Part shown: one piece after another, positions 1 through 10,271 of the stretch
Layout: each line of letters begins with the position of its first letter
Position numbering within the stretch: position 1 is the stretch's first letter
NCBI GenBank assembly: GCA_012960035.1
Contig: DUBZ01000071.1
Location: 1-64,000, forward strand
Reading direction: 5' to 3'
DNA from: Myxococcales bacterium
GTDB taxonomy: Bacteria; Myxococcota_A; UBA9160; UBA4427
Length of the DNA stretch: 64,000 nt
Translations under genes and position numbers: made by a program
The notes under the pieces: generated by a model
Told to the model about the DNA's origin: nothing
Databases searched by the model: none
The model's input: the letters and a program-made list of their open reading frames with translations, nothing else

Positions 1-66
1 ACCAACTGCACCAACTGCACCAACTGCACCAACTGCACGAACGACACCAACTACACCAACGACACC
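1..66. repeat. 9-bp tandem repeat at the window edge
   Basis: Four exact copies of ACCAACTGC occupy positions 1-36, followed by three degenerate units (ACGAACGAC, ACCAACTAC, ACCAACGAC) and a partial ACC. The array probably continues to the left of the window. Read on the minus strand in the P450 frame the unit is TTG GTG CAG (Leu-Val-Gln), and the P450 stop codon (TAG, complement of 51-53) is a one-base variant of the CAG codon inside the array. Confidence 0.9.
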
Positions 67-1304
67 GCGCGAAACTCGATTTCGAAGTCCTGTAGGCCGC
101 GTAGCAACATGTTGGGCTTGTGCGCAATCGCCTGGCCGTCCGCGATTTTCAAATCGCCGAGCCGCGCGAGCAGGGTACGGAACGAAACCAACATCTCTTT
201 GCGCGCGAGCATCGCTCCAATGCAGAAGTGAATCCCGTGGCCATAGGCCAAGTGCTCGGCTGCATTCTCGCGCAGAACATCGAACCGGTCGGGGTCTTCG
301 AAGCGCGCGGGGTCGCGATTGGCTGCGCCGTAGCGAATGAATACAAAGTCACCCTTGTTCACCTTGAAGTCGCCGAGCTCGCAGTCGTTCGTCGCAACGC
401 GCCACATATTCTGGGTGGGCGTCGTGAGGCGCGTAACTTCTTCGATCATGTTGGGCAAGAGCCCGGGGTCTTCGCACACAAGCTTCATTTGATCCGGGTG
501 TTGAATGAGCAAGAGCAAACCCGCGGCGATCGTCGACGCCGTAGTTTCGTTCCCGGCGACTAAGAGCTGCTGAATAATTGAAAGACTTTCGGCTGTGTTC
601 AGCGGGCGTTCGCCTTCGAGTCTTGCGCGAACAAGATCCGAAATGATGTCGTCTCGTGGGGCGGCTTTCGCTTCGGCGAGGCGCTCAGCGAAGTAATGCT
701 GATACTCGACGATGAGCCGCGCCGCTTCGACCTGCTCCTCTTTGCTCGCCATCCCGCCCAGTTGGGCAACGAAACCATCCGTCCAGCGCTTAAATTGCGG
801 CAAATCTTCGCTTGGAACCCCGAGCTGATCCGCAATCACCGAAAGGGGCAATGGAACACAGAATTGGCGCAGTACCGAAAAGCGACCGTCTTGAATGAAG
901 CCAGTGATGAGGTCGTCGGCGACCTTCTGAATGTTTGGCTCGAGCTTGTCGACACGCCGGGGCGTGAACGCCTTGTTGACCAAGCCGCGGAATCGCTTGT
1001 GTTCCGGCGGGTCGGCGGTGAGCATCGTGTCGACGTTGGGGTACCCCTCACTTTGGACGTCCCGCAGTTCCTCGTCCTGCGCCGCTTTTCCCGCCATCGC
1101 CTGGCCGAAACGATTCGAAAAGTCTTCATGGCGCTTGAGTGCTTCATGAACCAGCTCGTACGAAGACACCAACACCAAGTTCGTGTTTGGGTCGCGATAG
1201 ACGGGGGCATCACTCACCAGCATGCGATTGAACTCGAACGGAGACTCAAGCACCGCCGGATCGAACGGGTTGAAGTCCCCAAGCACCTTCGTTGACTCGC
1301 TCAT
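51..1304 (-). CDS. Cytochrome P450
   Basis: A soluble bacterial-type P450 of 417 residues, the usual length for class I enzymes that hydroxylate small hydrophobic substrates using ferredoxin-delivered electrons. The I-helix oxygen-activation motif AGNETT is at residues 250-255, the ExxR motif of helix K at 289-292, and the haem-binding loop YGHGIHFCIG places the axial cysteine at residue 361. The ATG overlaps the stop of the upstream dehydrogenase by four bases (ATGA), so the two are translationally coupled. No ferredoxin or ferredoxin reductase gene is seen next to it. The last codons lie in a 9-bp tandem repeat. The family call is secure; the substrate cannot be read from the sequence. Confidence 0.96.
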   Translation of the reverse strand: MSESTKVLGDFNPFDPAVLESPFEFNRMLVSDAPVYRDPNTNLVLVSSYELVHEALKRHEDFSNRFGQAMAGKAAQDEELRDVQSEGYPNVDTMLTADPPEHKRFRGLVNKAFTPRRVDKLEPNIQKVADDLITGFIQDGRFSVLRQFCVPLPLSVIADQLGVPSEDLPQFKRWTDGFVAQLGGMASKEEQVEAARLIVEYQHYFAERLAEAKAAPRDDIISDLVRARLEGERPLNTAESLSIIQQLLVAGNETTASTIAAGLLLLIQHPDQMKLVCEDPGLLPNMIEEVTRLTTPTQNMWRVATNDCELGDFKVNKGDFVFIRYGAANRDPARFEDPDRFDVLRENAAEHLAYGHGIHFCIGAMLARKEMLVSFRTLLARLGDLKIADGQAIAHKPNMLLRGLQDFEIEFRAVSLV

Positions 1305-2059
1305 GCGCAGAAACCTCCGTCCACCGGCAATTCAACGCCGGTGATATAGCTGGCGTCGTCAGAAGCCAAAAAGACGATCGCAGCCGCGATCTCTTGAGGC
1401 TGCGCGACGCGCCCCATTGGATGTGCACTCGCCAGCATCGCGAGCCCTTGTTCGCGGTCGGGCGCCATCTTGACGTAGGGCTCAACCATTGGCGTCTCGG
1501 TCGCACCGGGGTGCACAGAGTTGCAGCGAATGTTCCATTGCTGTTCGGCACAGCGAAGCGCAACCGACTTCGTGAGCATTCGCACCGCCCCCTTACTCGC
1601 GCTGTACGCCGGGAATGCCGAGCCCCCGCGAATGCCCAAGGTCGATGAAATATTGACGATCGACCCGCCACCGCTGCGCCGAAGCGCTTCGACGGCGGCG
1701 CGACAACCGAGAAAGACGCCGTCCGCGTTGACGTTCATCGTCTGTTTCCAATGCTCGAAGCTTGCGCCGTCGATCGCGGCCGGGACGCTAATGCCCGCTG
1801 CGTTGATCCAAATGTGAAAGCCACCCAACTGCGCTTCCGCATCGGCAACCGCACTTTCCCAACTCGACTCCGAGGTCACGTCGAGGGAAACGAACGCCGC
1901 AGACTCGCCAAGCTCCGAAGCCAGCTTCTGCCCCGCTTCGTCTTGGAGGTCGCCGATCGCGACACGCGCGCCCTCTCGAACCATGAGCCGTGCAGTCGCG
2001 GCACCGATCCCCGATGCGCCTCCCGAAATGAAGGCGGTCTTTCCCGCGAGTCTCGTCAT
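1301..2059 (-). CDS. Short-chain dehydrogenase/reductase (classical SDR)
   Basis: A 252-residue classical SDR, oxidising an alcohol or reducing a ketone with NAD(P). It has the nucleotide-binding loop SGGASGIG at residues 12-19, the NAAG motif of the central sheet, the catalytic YSASK around residues 150-154, and a PGATETPM segment after it. The ATG is preceded by AGGAG on the minus strand. Its stop overlaps the P450 start, so the pair forms an operon in which the SDR could oxidise the alcohol made by the P450 (inference). Substrate unknown. Confidence 0.95.
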   Translation of the reverse strand: MTRLAGKTAFISGGASGIGAATARLMVREGARVAIGDLQDEAGQKLASELGESAAFVSLDVTSESSWESAVADAEAQLGGFHIWINAAGISVPAAIDGASFEHWKQTMNVNADGVFLGCRAAVEALRRSGGGSIVNISSTLGIRGGSAFPAYSASKGAVRMLTKSVALRCAEQQWNIRCNSVHPGATETPMVEPYVKMAPDREQGLAMLASAHPMGRVAQPQEIAAAIVFLASDDASYITGVELPVDGGFCA

Positions 2060-2695
2060 CCCACACTCCTGTCTAACTTCATTTGGCTTCGTCCGCTGTA
2101 CTTTCCGGCGGGGTCACGCAACGCGCGCCCCGCTTTCAATTCTGCAAGGCTGTTTCGAAATACCGCGACGACCTGTTTCGGTGCGCCAGCTAACTTGAGT
2201 AACTTGACCGCCTTGATCTCAACTCTAACGGCTTCGAACGGTTATTGCGGATGAAACTGATCCCGTTGCGGGTGATGTCCGCACCGGTCCGAATTTGCAG
2301 TTCAATTTCTCGCGCCGACGGACCCGCAACGTTGACCTTCTTGAGTTCGACGTTGGCACTTGCCGCGCCTGCGTAGTGGTCGAAGCCCTGGTGAATTTGG
2401 GTGTCTTCGTTCATCACGGGTCGGGATCTGCCCCACACCCAACGATGGTTGGCGCGAGCGTAAAAACCCGATCCAACTTTTTCGCATGACTTCGCAACCT
2501 CACATCGAGTCCGCCCCCACGCTGAGAGCACCACTCGCAACCACAAATCGAACGCGACGCTACCACCCCGTACCCGCGCAAGCGCACAACACTGGGCGCG
2601 AAACACGAGCCAGCCATCCCGCGAAGCGACTGTTCCGAACCCGATTTCGGGGCATACTCCTTCTGTCACCCCGCCCCACAGAAGGAAGCCTCCAA
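2060..2695. other. 636-bp gap without a convincing gene
   Basis: This stretch separates the divergent SDR and TauD genes and must carry both promoters. A minus-strand open frame (2190-2669) has no recognisable domain, no good ribosome site and an Arg/Ser-rich C-terminus, so it is not called. I could not identify a terminator, RNA gene or clear operator. It may be a decayed gene. Confidence 0.5.
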
Positions 2696-3535
2696 ATGTC
2701 CGATTTGAACATTCGCCCCACAGCCCACGCCCTCGGTGCCGAAATCCTCGACGTGGATCTCAACGATCTACCCGATTCGACCTTCGAACGAATTCGAAGC
2801 GCATTCGTTGAACACGGTGTGATCTTCTTTCGAGATCAGAAGCTGACTCCGGAACAGCACATCGCATTTGCCGAGCGCTGGGGGACGATTAACATCAACC
2901 GTTTCTTCGGCAAGCTTGAGGGGCATCCCCGGATCGCGGAGGTGCGGAAAGAACCCGGACAGACCATCAACATCGGCGGTAGCTGGCACACCGATCACTC
3001 CTACGACGAAATCCCCGCAATGGGGTCGATCCTGCTCGCCCGTGAAGTTCCGCCAACTGGAGGCGACACCCTCTTCGCCAGCATGTACGCCGCCTACGAC
3101 GCGCTGTCGGACGGCCTCAAAGAGACCCTTGAAGGATTGAACGGCGTGCACTCGAGCCGGCACGTTTTCGGCAGCGCGATGCCCGAGAGCGGAGAATTCG
3201 ACGGCCGCATCGGAAACGCCGCCGCTGCGACCCAAGACGCGATACATCCGATGGTGATCACGCACCCCGAGAGCGGTCGCAAGTCTCTCTACGTGAACCC
3301 GGGCTTCACGATCGGAATCCAAAATTGGAACTCGGAAGAATCAGACCCGCTGCTGAAGTTTCTTTATCGCCATGCAGTGCGACCTGAATTTACGTACCGC
3401 TTTCAGTGGCAGGCGGGGTCAGTCGCGTTTTGGGACAATCGTGCAACGTGGCACTACGCACTGAACGACTATCAAGGCGAGATGCGGTTGATGCACCGAA
3501 TCACCCTCGACGGGAGCGCATTAAGTCGCGCATAA
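2696..3535 (+). CDS. TauD/TfdA-family 2-oxoglutarate/Fe(II) dioxygenase
   Basis: A 279-residue enzyme of the TauD/TfdA family, which couples oxidative decarboxylation of 2-oxoglutarate to hydroxylation of substrates such as taurine, alkyl sulfates or phenoxyacids. The iron site is visible as H98-x-D100 in WHTDHSYDE and the distal His at about 253 in NRATWHYAL; an Arg near 268 (MHRITLDG) fits the 2-oxoglutarate-binding position. The open frame extends 112 codons upstream, but the ATG at 2696 is chosen because AGAAGGAAG lies just before it and family similarity starts there. Exact substrate unknown. A second, divergent copy is at 46122. Confidence 0.94.
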   Translation: MSDLNIRPTAHALGAEILDVDLNDLPDSTFERIRSAFVEHGVIFFRDQKLTPEQHIAFAERWGTININRFFGKLEGHPRIAEVRKEPGQTINIGGSWHTDHSYDEIPAMGSILLAREVPPTGGDTLFASMYAAYDALSDGLKETLEGLNGVHSSRHVFGSAMPESGEFDGRIGNAAAATQDAIHPMVITHPESGRKSLYVNPGFTIGIQNWNSEESDPLLKFLYRHAVRPEFTYRFQWQAGSVAFWDNRATWHYALNDYQGEMRLMHRITLDGSALSRA

Positions 3536-3815
3536 GCTGGGGAACCCACAGGGCGCCAGTCGGTTCCGAAACCGAGCTGCCACGGTTCGTTCGACGCTTT
3601 GCCTGCACTGTGTCCAATCGACGTCAACCTCGAAATCGGCTACCCACCTGAAGTCGTCGCACACCGGATTAAGTCGCGGTACGTCGTGAAGATTCAAGAC
3701 GACGACCGGTCCAGTACTGCAGAACACAGCCGAACAGGGCAGTACACGGCAGCATGAAAACTTTCGAAAGCGCGAGAGCAAGCAGCACACGCGTGCCATC
3801 AGGGGGACATGAGCG

Positions 3816-4919
3816 TTGGAGAAGATCCGAATCGCAATTGCTGGTATCGGAAACTGCGCCAGCTCCCTGATTCAGGGTCTTGAGCACTACCGAGACAAGA
3901 GCCCGGAAGACGCCGTCGGCCTGATGCACTGGGACCTCGGCGGGTATCGCCCTTTTGACATGGAAGTGGTTGCGGCCTTCGACATCGATGTGCGCAAGGT
4001 GGGCAAGGACGTCAACGAAGCCATCTTTGAGCCGCCGAACTGCACCACCGTTTTCTGTGGATCTCTCCCAAAAGCGAAGGTGCCGGTCAAGATGGGTTGC
4101 ATCCTCGACGGTGTTGCGAGCCACATGACGGATCACCCCGATGCGCGAACCTTCGTGCCTTCGGACGAACCTGAAGCCACCGCCAATGACGTCGTCAATG
4201 CCCTGCAACAAAGCGGCGCCGAAGTCTTGATCAACTACCTCCCTGTCGGCTCCGAAAAGGCTGCCCGATTCTATGCCGACTGCGCCCTCGAAGCCGGTGT
4301 CGCGCTGGTGAACTGCATCCCGGTATTCATCGCAAGTGACGAGGCCTACGCAAAGCGCTTCGAAGATCAGGGTCTCCCGATTGTTGGCGACGACATCAAG
4401 GCGCAGCTCGGCGCCACCATTACGCACCGCATGCTCACCGACTTGTTCCACAAGCGCGGCGTAAAACTCGAACGCACCTATCAGCTGAACACCGGTGGCA
4501 ATACCGACTTCCTCAACATGCTCAATCGCGATCGCCTCGCATCTAAGAAAGAGTCGAAGACAGAAGCCGTTCAGTCCGTCGCAGCCGAACGCATCGACGA
4601 CGACAACATCCACGTCGGCCCCAGCGACTACGTCGCCTGGCAGAACGACAACAAGGTCTGCTTCCTCCGCATGGAGGGGAAGATGTTTGGCGACGTCCCG
4701 ATGAACCTCGAACTCAGACTCTCGGTTGAAGATTCACCCAACTCAGCGGGCGTCTCAATTGACGCCATTCGTTGCGCAAAGGTCGCGCTGGATCGAGGCA
4801 TTGGCGGGCCATTGCTTTCGCCGTCGGCCTTCTTCATGAAGCACCCGCCCGAACAGCGCACCGACGACGACGCGCATCGGCACACCGAAGAGTTCATCGC
4901 GGGAACGCGACGGGTTTAG
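3816..4919 (+). CDS. ino1: Inositol-3-phosphate synthase (myo-inositol-1-phosphate synthase)
   Basis: Converts glucose-6-phosphate to inositol-phosphate in an NAD-dependent reaction, the first step to inositol, phosphatidylinositol and related compounds. The 367-residue length matches the short bacterial/archaeal form. The N-terminal Rossmann segment [11 protein letters not shown] is at about residues 8-19, and the [12 protein letters not shown] and SDYV segments are typical of the family's catalytic domain. The start is TTG: an in-frame TGA at 3810-3812 leaves no upstream codon, and AGGGGG sits about 10 bases before it. Its stop (TAG) overlaps the stop of the convergent molybdoenzyme. A single-gene unit; the role of inositol in this cell is not shown by the neighbours. 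Confidence 0.93.
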   Translation: MEKIRIAIAGIGNCASSLIQGLEHYRDKSPEDAVGLMHWDLGGYRPFDMEVVAAFDIDVRKVGKDVNEAIFEPPNCTTVFCGSLPKAKVPVKMGCILDGVASHMTDHPDARTFVPSDEPEATANDVVNALQQSGAEVLINYLPVGSEKAARFYADCALEAGVALVNCIPVFIASDEAYAKRFEDQGLPIVGDDIKAQLGATITHRMLTDLFHKRGVKLERTYQLNTGGNTDFLNMLNRDRLASKKESKTEAVQSVAAERIDDDNIHVGPSDYVAWQNDNKVCFLRMEGKMFGDVPMNLELRLSVEDSPNSAGVSIDAIRCAKVALDRGIGGPLLSPSAFFMKHPPEQRTDDDAHRHTEEFIAGTRRV

Positions 4920-7090
4920 CCGTCTCCTGCTAGGAGTCTGCGCTCGACTTCGACCGGCACGCCTGTCATGAAGGCCTGATTCGATAGCGGATCAAAGCTA
5001 CCGGGCCCCGTCGGAAGCAGCGCGTTTGGATTCACGCCGGGAGTTCTCTGTGCGACCTGCATCCCGGGCGTCTGCCCGTTGCCCCAACCGTGAGTCAGGG
5101 CAACGACACCGCGTGCAAGGTCGGCATTGGTTCGAAGCGCAACGATCACCTCGCCCCATTCATTAAAGAGACGGACTTCGTCGTCGTCCTCGACCCCACG
5201 CACCTTGGCGTCTTCGGGATGTATGAATAGGTAGTTGCGATCCTTCGTTCCGCCCTTCATCCGGTCGAGATTCGCGTACCAACTGTTGTGCATGTACGGG
5301 TCTCGCAGCGTGATCATCTTGAGTCGCGTTCCCGCTTCTTGTTCGAGTTCTTCAAATTCATTCGCGCAGCGTGCGAAGGCTTCAGCGAAGGCAGCCGGAC
5401 AACAATCGACCTTCATGTCGTCGGTCTGCAGCTGCTCGTTATAGAAGGCACCCGGTTCGAGCCCTTCGAACTTCAGACCGTGGGTCTCGGCGCGCACCGT
5501 TTCGAGACTCAGGCTACGCCCGCGAAGCATATGATCGATCCGCCCCCACAGACCGCGCGCTTCGGCTTCACTCATATCGCCGTCACCCTCACCGCCGTCG
5601 AGGGGTTCGTGATCGAACGGAGACTTCAGCTCCATCGCCTGGGCGATCTTGCCAAGAATCCACCACTCCTCGCGCCTTTCAGCATAAGGCTCGACGACCT
5701 TCTCGGTGAACTGTATCCAGGGTTCGAACTGCAGACCGAGGCCGGTGATGTTGATGTCTTCGCGTTCGAAGCTGTCGGCGCTGGGCAAGACGTAGTCTGC
5801 GTACTCTGCCGTCGCGTTGCGGTACAAGTCGATCACGACGAGCAGGTCGAGCTTCTTCATCGCAGAGCGCAGGCGCGACTCTCCACCAATCGACAGCACG
5901 GGATTTCCGGCGACGACGAACATCGCGCGAACCGGGTCGTCCTCCGCTTCGATGTAGTCGGGCATCAAGTTGCCGGGGAGCGCTCCTTTGCGCAGCGTTC
6001 CAAATTCAGATTCTATAAAACTTTGGCTGTACGGCCGGCGTCCCGCCTTGGCGCTCGCGTAAAAGCCAACCGACAGGATGTTGCCACCGCGTCGGTCGAG
6101 GTTTCCCGTCACGAAGCTCAACATATGGAGCAGCCAATAGGCGAGCGTCCCCTGGCGGCCCATGTTCACACCCGTCGACATGTGGACAGAAGCGGCCTTC
6201 GCGTTTGCAAAGTCGAGGGCGAGCGCGCGAATCTCATCTGCGTCAATGCCGGTGACACCCGCGACACGCTCCGCCGGGTAGTTCGCCACGAACGCACGTA
6301 GTTCTGCAACATGTTTGCCGTGCGTCTTCACCACGGCGGCGTCGAATCCAGGACCGCGATCGATTTCGTGGATGAGCGCGGCGAGCAAGTACACGTCTGT
6401 ATCAGGACGAATAAGCAGCGTGTCGCCTGCCTTCGTTTTGTCGCTTTCAATGCGCCGTGGGTTTACGTGGACGACGCGACCGCCACGGGCGACCACGCTC
6501 TTGATGACACGAATAGGGTCGCGAATAGACAAGAAACTCGCGTGACTTACCCGAGGGTTTGCACCGAACGACAAAAAGAGTTCTGTGTGGTCGAGGTCCG
6601 GCACCGGATGCATGGTGCTCGAGCCGAACACCGCCTCACTACCCGCAAACTTGTTCGCGCAGTCCTGGGTTCCCGACGAAAACATGCGTTTGGTTCCGAT
6701 CTGCGCGAATAGCGCTCCGATCGCGGGGCCGGCCAGGGTGTTGAAGGCCGTCGGATTCCCAATGTAGGGAGCGAAAGCGTTCGGGCCGTTTTTGTCGATG
6801 ATCTCACGCAAACGCGAGCTGATATCTCCGATGGCTTCGTCCCAGGTTACGCGTTCAAAGGTTCCGTCCTTGCGACGCCTCATTGGGTAGTTGACGCGGT
6901 CAGGATCTCGGTGGATCTCGTCTCCCGCGAGCCCCTTGTTGCAAGCAAAGCCACGTGTCACCACATTGGCTTTGTCGGGACGTAACCCGGTGAGCTCTCC
7001 GTTTTCAACAGTTGCGATCAAACCACATGCCGGCTCGCATACCCGGCAGAATGTGGCGGTTTCACGAATCGGCGACGTTCTGGAATTCAT
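4916..7090 (-). CDS. Molybdopterin-dependent oxidoreductase (DMSO reductase superfamily)
   Basis: A 724-residue catalytic subunit that binds a bis-pterin molybdenum or tungsten cofactor and one [4Fe-4S] cluster. The cluster ligands are C15, C18, C22 and C50 (CRVCEPACG and FACNKG). Cys144 in [10 protein letters not shown] sits where this superfamily usually provides the metal ligand. No Tat signal is seen, so it is probably cytoplasmic. The start at 7090 is preceded by GGGAGGAG; a longer open frame upstream is rejected. There is no electron-transfer subunit next to it. Formate dehydrogenase-like or acetylene hydratase-like chemistry is possible, but the reaction is unknown. A relative begins at 62014. 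Confidence 0.92.
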   Translation of the reverse strand: MNSRTSPIRETATFCRVCEPACGLIATVENGELTGLRPDKANVVTRGFACNKGLAGDEIHRDPDRVNYPMRRRKDGTFERVTWDEAIGDISSRLREIIDKNGPNAFAPYIGNPTAFNTLAGPAIGALFAQIGTKRMFSSGTQDCANKFAGSEAVFGSSTMHPVPDLDHTELFLSFGANPRVSHASFLSIRDPIRVIKSVVARGGRVVHVNPRRIESDKTKAGDTLLIRPDTDVYLLAALIHEIDRGPGFDAAVVKTHGKHVAELRAFVANYPAERVAGVTGIDADEIRALALDFANAKAASVHMSTGVNMGRQGTLAYWLLHMLSFVTGNLDRRGGNILSVGFYASAKAGRRPYSQSFIESEFGTLRKGALPGNLMPDYIEAEDDPVRAMFVVAGNPVLSIGGESRLRSAMKKLDLLVVIDLYRNATAEYADYVLPSADSFEREDINITGLGLQFEPWIQFTEKVVEPYAERREEWWILGKIAQAMELKSPFDHEPLDGGEGDGDMSEAEARGLWGRIDHMLRGRSLSLETVRAETHGLKFEGLEPGAFYNEQLQTDDMKVDCCPAAFAEAFARCANEFEELEQEAGTRLKMITLRDPYMHNSWYANLDRMKGGTKDRNYLFIHPEDAKVRGVEDDDEVRLFNEWGEVIVALRTNADLARGVVALTHGWGNGQTPGMQVAQRTPGVNPNALLPTGPGSFDPLSNQAFMTGVPVEVERRLLAGDG

Positions 7091-7229
7091 GAGCACTCCT
7101 CCCGGGTATTGCAACAACCCGACTGCAAGCGACAATAGCGCCCACCGCACCGACGACACCCATGTGCACCGCGCGAATTCGCATCTGCACAATGCACGAG
7201 CAATCTACACGAGCGATCAAGGAGCCATG

Positions 7230-8411
7230 ATGAGCGACGCCGGCGTAAGCCTCGAACTCGAAAACCTTTTGGACGAAGCCCACAGTCGATCGGGTGGCCT
7301 CGAGGACTTGGGACCAGGTCCGTTCCTCGAGCCCCTAGGTCGGCTGGTCGAATCGCTCGAAGGCGAAGCGCGCCTCAACACGATCGGCCGCGTGATCGCA
7401 CGCGAACGTATCCTCAGTCATACGGTAAACCGGCTCGGCTATACAAACGATCGCAAGCAGTTTCCCGACATCGCCGCTCAAGAAATCGTCAAACCAATCT
7501 TCATTATTGGACTGCCACGCACGGGCACCACCATTTTGCACGACATCCTCGCGCAGGACGCAAGGAGCCGCGCGCCACTCACGTGGGAGACCATGTTTCC
7601 GTCGCCGCCTCCCGAAACGGAAAACTTTGAAACCGACCCGCGCATCGAGACTTGTGCTGCGACGTTCCCCGACATTGACCAGATGATCCCGGGCTTCAAG
7701 GCCATGCATCCGATGGGCGCCACCCTGTCGCAAGAATGCGTCACCATGATGGGCGAAACGATGTGCACCCCGCTCTTTCACAATCAATTTCGCGTTCCCG
7801 CGTATGAAGACTGGGTCGACCGCGAGGCCGACTGGTCCCACGTCTATGATTTCCACTTTCAGCAGCTACAGCATTTGCAGTCCAGGCACGCGAAAGATCG
7901 CTGGGTTCTAAAGACGGGCGCCCACATGTGGGGCCTCGAACACCTGCTCGCCACTTATCCCGACGCGCGGATCGTCTTCACCCACCGCGACCCGGTTCAG
8001 TCGATGACCTCGTACGCAAGCCTCACGTCTCTCGTTCGTTCGATGGGAAGCGACGAAGTGGATCGCTTCGAAATCGCCGAAGACTGGACCGCCCGCCTCG
8101 TCCACGTGCTCGAACATGCGATCCGCGTTCGCAGCCAGAACGAATACCCCGACGCCGTATTCTATGACATGCGTTTCACCGACTTCGTGAAAGACCAGTT
8201 CAACGTCGTTGAAAGCATCTATGACGCCTTCGGTCTAGAGATGACACCACAAGCCGCCGATGGGATGCGCGCGTTTATCGGCGACAACCCTCAAGGCAAA
8301 CATGGCGTTCACGAGTACTCTCCCGAGCAATATGGCGTGGTACCCGAGACGGTTCGCAGTGCTTTCCGAAACTACATTGATCGCTTCGATCTTACGCAGC
8401 CAGACGCTTAG
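7230..8411 (+). CDS. P-loop sulfotransferase family protein
   Basis: A 393-residue sulfotransferase-like protein, expected to move sulfate from PAPS to a hydroxyl group. The 5'-phosphosulfate loop GLPRTGTT is at residues 94-101 and the 3'-phosphate-binding segment VFTHRDPVQSMTS is near residue 250. The ATG at 7230 (second of two adjacent ATGs) is chosen because AAGGAG lies five bases upstream. It is divergent from the molybdoenzyme with a 139-base gap. Its closest companion in the window is at 37479, with the same architecture. Acceptor unknown; some family members are not proven sulfotransferases. Confidence 0.9.
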   Translation: MSDAGVSLELENLLDEAHSRSGGLEDLGPGPFLEPLGRLVESLEGEARLNTIGRVIARERILSHTVNRLGYTNDRKQFPDIAAQEIVKPIFIIGLPRTGTTILHDILAQDARSRAPLTWETMFPSPPPETENFETDPRIETCAATFPDIDQMIPGFKAMHPMGATLSQECVTMMGETMCTPLFHNQFRVPAYEDWVDREADWSHVYDFHFQQLQHLQSRHAKDRWVLKTGAHMWGLEHLLATYPDARIVFTHRDPVQSMTSYASLTSLVRSMGSDEVDRFEIAEDWTARLVHVLEHAIRVRSQNEYPDAVFYDMRFTDFVKDQFNVVESIYDAFGLEMTPQAADGMRAFIGDNPQGKHGVHEYSPEQYGVVPETVRSAFRNYIDRFDLTQPDA

Positions 8412-8670
8412 CTTTTCCGGCCGAGCGCACGACGAACTTCGACCCCATGCCAGTATGGGTCATTATGTCTCGCAACTTTGCCAGAACGGGCTCATCCAAG
8501 AGTCAACTCCAGAAGGAAAAACCGTCGACCTCAGTCGGTTCTCGCGCCATGGGCAGAGCCAAGCGAAAGCGTGGACTTCAAAGATAAAATGACCCGTGGG
8601 AACATGAGCAGACAGAAAAAGCCCACAACCGTATGCTGTTCTACTTCGATATTAATTTGTGGAGCGCGTC

Positions 8671-10182
8671 ATGAGTGCAGCGGAGTCGATGGAGTTCGAG
8701 GCGTCGGGGCGTAAGGGCCCGTGGACCCAGGAAGGACGAACTCCGAAGATTGCGATCATCGGTGCGGGTATGAGTGGGATCGCCGCCGTCGTCAAGCTGC
8801 GCAAGGCCGGCTACACCGACCTTACGGTTTTCGAAAAGGCCGATCGTGTCGGCGGGACGTGGCGAGACAACAGCTACCCAGGCCTTTCGTGTGACGTTCC
8901 TTCATACTGGTATTCGTTTCGCTTCGCGCCCAATCCGAATTGGTCTCATCGCTTTTCATACGGCCCCGAAATTCAGGCCTACATGGAGGACACGGCCGAG
9001 CGGTTTGGCGTTTCGAAGATCACGCACTTCAACTCAGCGGTCACCAGTCTCACGTACGAAGCGCCGCAGTGGCGCCTCGTAACGCAAGCGGGCGACACGA
9101 GCTTCTTCGACATCATCATAACCGCGACAGGAATTCTGCATCAGCCCGTGCTTCCCGACACCCCGGGTCAGTCGAGTTTCGAGGGAAACGCTTTTCACTC
9201 TGCACGTTGGGATCATTCGGTGGATCTCACCGGCAAGCGGGTTGGCGTCATTGGAACGGGCTCAACCGCTGCGCAGATTGTGGGCGACATCGCGGGGCGC
9301 GTTGGAAAACTCAGTGTGTTCCAGCGGACGGCTCAATGGATGGTGCCGCTGCAACAAAAAACCTATAGCGAACGCTGGAAACGCTTCCTCGGCTGGTTTC
9401 CGTTTGTCCAAACGTTTCTATATCACTTCTACTATCAAGCGATGACCCGAGGAATTGGCGGCGCGGTCCTAGGCGACCAGAAATCGCTCAAGCGAATCGC
9501 CGACCTTTGCGTTCGAAATCTGTTCCGGAACGTTCCAGAAGGCAACTTGCGCGATCGCTTGACCCCGACCTACCAAGCCGCGTGCAAGCGACTCGTTCTG
9601 TGCTCGTCGTTCTACCCGGCGATCTGTCGCGAAACCTCTGAACTCGTGACCGAAGGGATCGACCACATCAGCCCCGAAGGTGTGGTGACCAAGGACGGGC
9701 GAACCCATAAGCTAGACGTGCTCGTGTACGCCACGGGCTTCGACCCGACAGCCTTCATCTTGCCTACCCGCGTTACCGGCGAAGGGGGTGTCGATCTCGA
9801 AAAATTCTGGGACGGCGTGCCCCGTGCACATCGCGCGATGAGTGTGCCTGGCTTTCCCAATTTTTGGATGCTCGAGGGACCCACCGGACCAATCGGAAAT
9901 CTATCTCTCATCACCATCAGCGAGTACCAGGTCGATTATATGATCGACTGCTTCAATCACATGAAGCATCACCGCGCAGAAGCAATGACCCCATCCAGGG
10001 AAGCATTTGATACCTACAATCAAGCAATTCGCGAAGCCGTTCCGCACACCATTTGGGCGACCGGGGGTTGCAACAGCTGGTATCTCGACAAGAATGGGTT
10101 GCCGAACCTCTATCCATGGTTGCCTAGCCAGTTTCGTCGTGAGATGAAGCGGCCGATCTTTTCCGAGTACCGGCTGAGTTAG
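8671..10182 (+). CDS. Flavin-containing monooxygenase (Baeyer-Villiger type)
   Basis: A 503-residue FAD/NADPH monooxygenase that probably inserts oxygen next to a carbonyl. The FAD loop GAGMSG is at residues 31-36, the Baeyer-Villiger fingerprint appears as FEGNAFHSARWD from about residue 170, and the NADPH loop GTGSTA is near 195. The conserved GGTWRDNSYPG segment follows the first Rossmann motif. The start at 8671 is preceded by GTGGAG; a GTG four codons upstream is less likely. It stands alone downstream of the sulfotransferase after 259 bases. Two relatives lie at 31487 and 40102. Confidence 0.94.
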   Translation: MSAAESMEFEASGRKGPWTQEGRTPKIAIIGAGMSGIAAVVKLRKAGYTDLTVFEKADRVGGTWRDNSYPGLSCDVPSYWYSFRFAPNPNWSHRFSYGPEIQAYMEDTAERFGVSKITHFNSAVTSLTYEAPQWRLVTQAGDTSFFDIIITATGILHQPVLPDTPGQSSFEGNAFHSARWDHSVDLTGKRVGVIGTGSTAAQIVGDIAGRVGKLSVFQRTAQWMVPLQQKTYSERWKRFLGWFPFVQTFLYHFYYQAMTRGIGGAVLGDQKSLKRIADLCVRNLFRNVPEGNLRDRLTPTYQAACKRLVLCSSFYPAICRETSELVTEGIDHISPEGVVTKDGRTHKLDVLVYATGFDPTAFILPTRVTGEGGVDLEKFWDGVPRAHRAMSVPGFPNFWMLEGPTGPIGNLSLITISEYQVDYMIDCFNHMKHHRAEAMTPSREAFDTYNQAIREAVPHTIWATGGCNSWYLDKNGLPNLYPWLPSQFRREMKRPIFSEYRLS

Positions 10183-10271
10183 AACGGCAACCGAGACGCG
10201 GCGCAGATCCACCGCCTGCTCGACCGCGCCGACGCTGCCGAAGCGAACTGTGGCTGCGAGGCCGAAGTAAG

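Noticed and set aside
2190-2669. Minus-strand open frame of 159 codons between the SDR and TauD genes
   Set aside because: No recognised domain, no ribosome site, basic and serine-rich tail, and it overlaps the upstream region of the TauD gene. Probably not a gene.
2360-2695. N-terminal extension of the TauD gene
   Set aside because: The frame is open but the composition is unlike the family and a good ribosome site precedes 2696.
3669-4613. Large minus-strand frame opposite the inositol-phosphate synthase
   Set aside because: It is the mirror of a well-supported gene and has no family features.
6891-7229. N-terminal extension of the first sulfotransferase
   Set aside because: It is antisense to the molybdoenzyme start and lacks family similarity; AAGGAG supports 7230.
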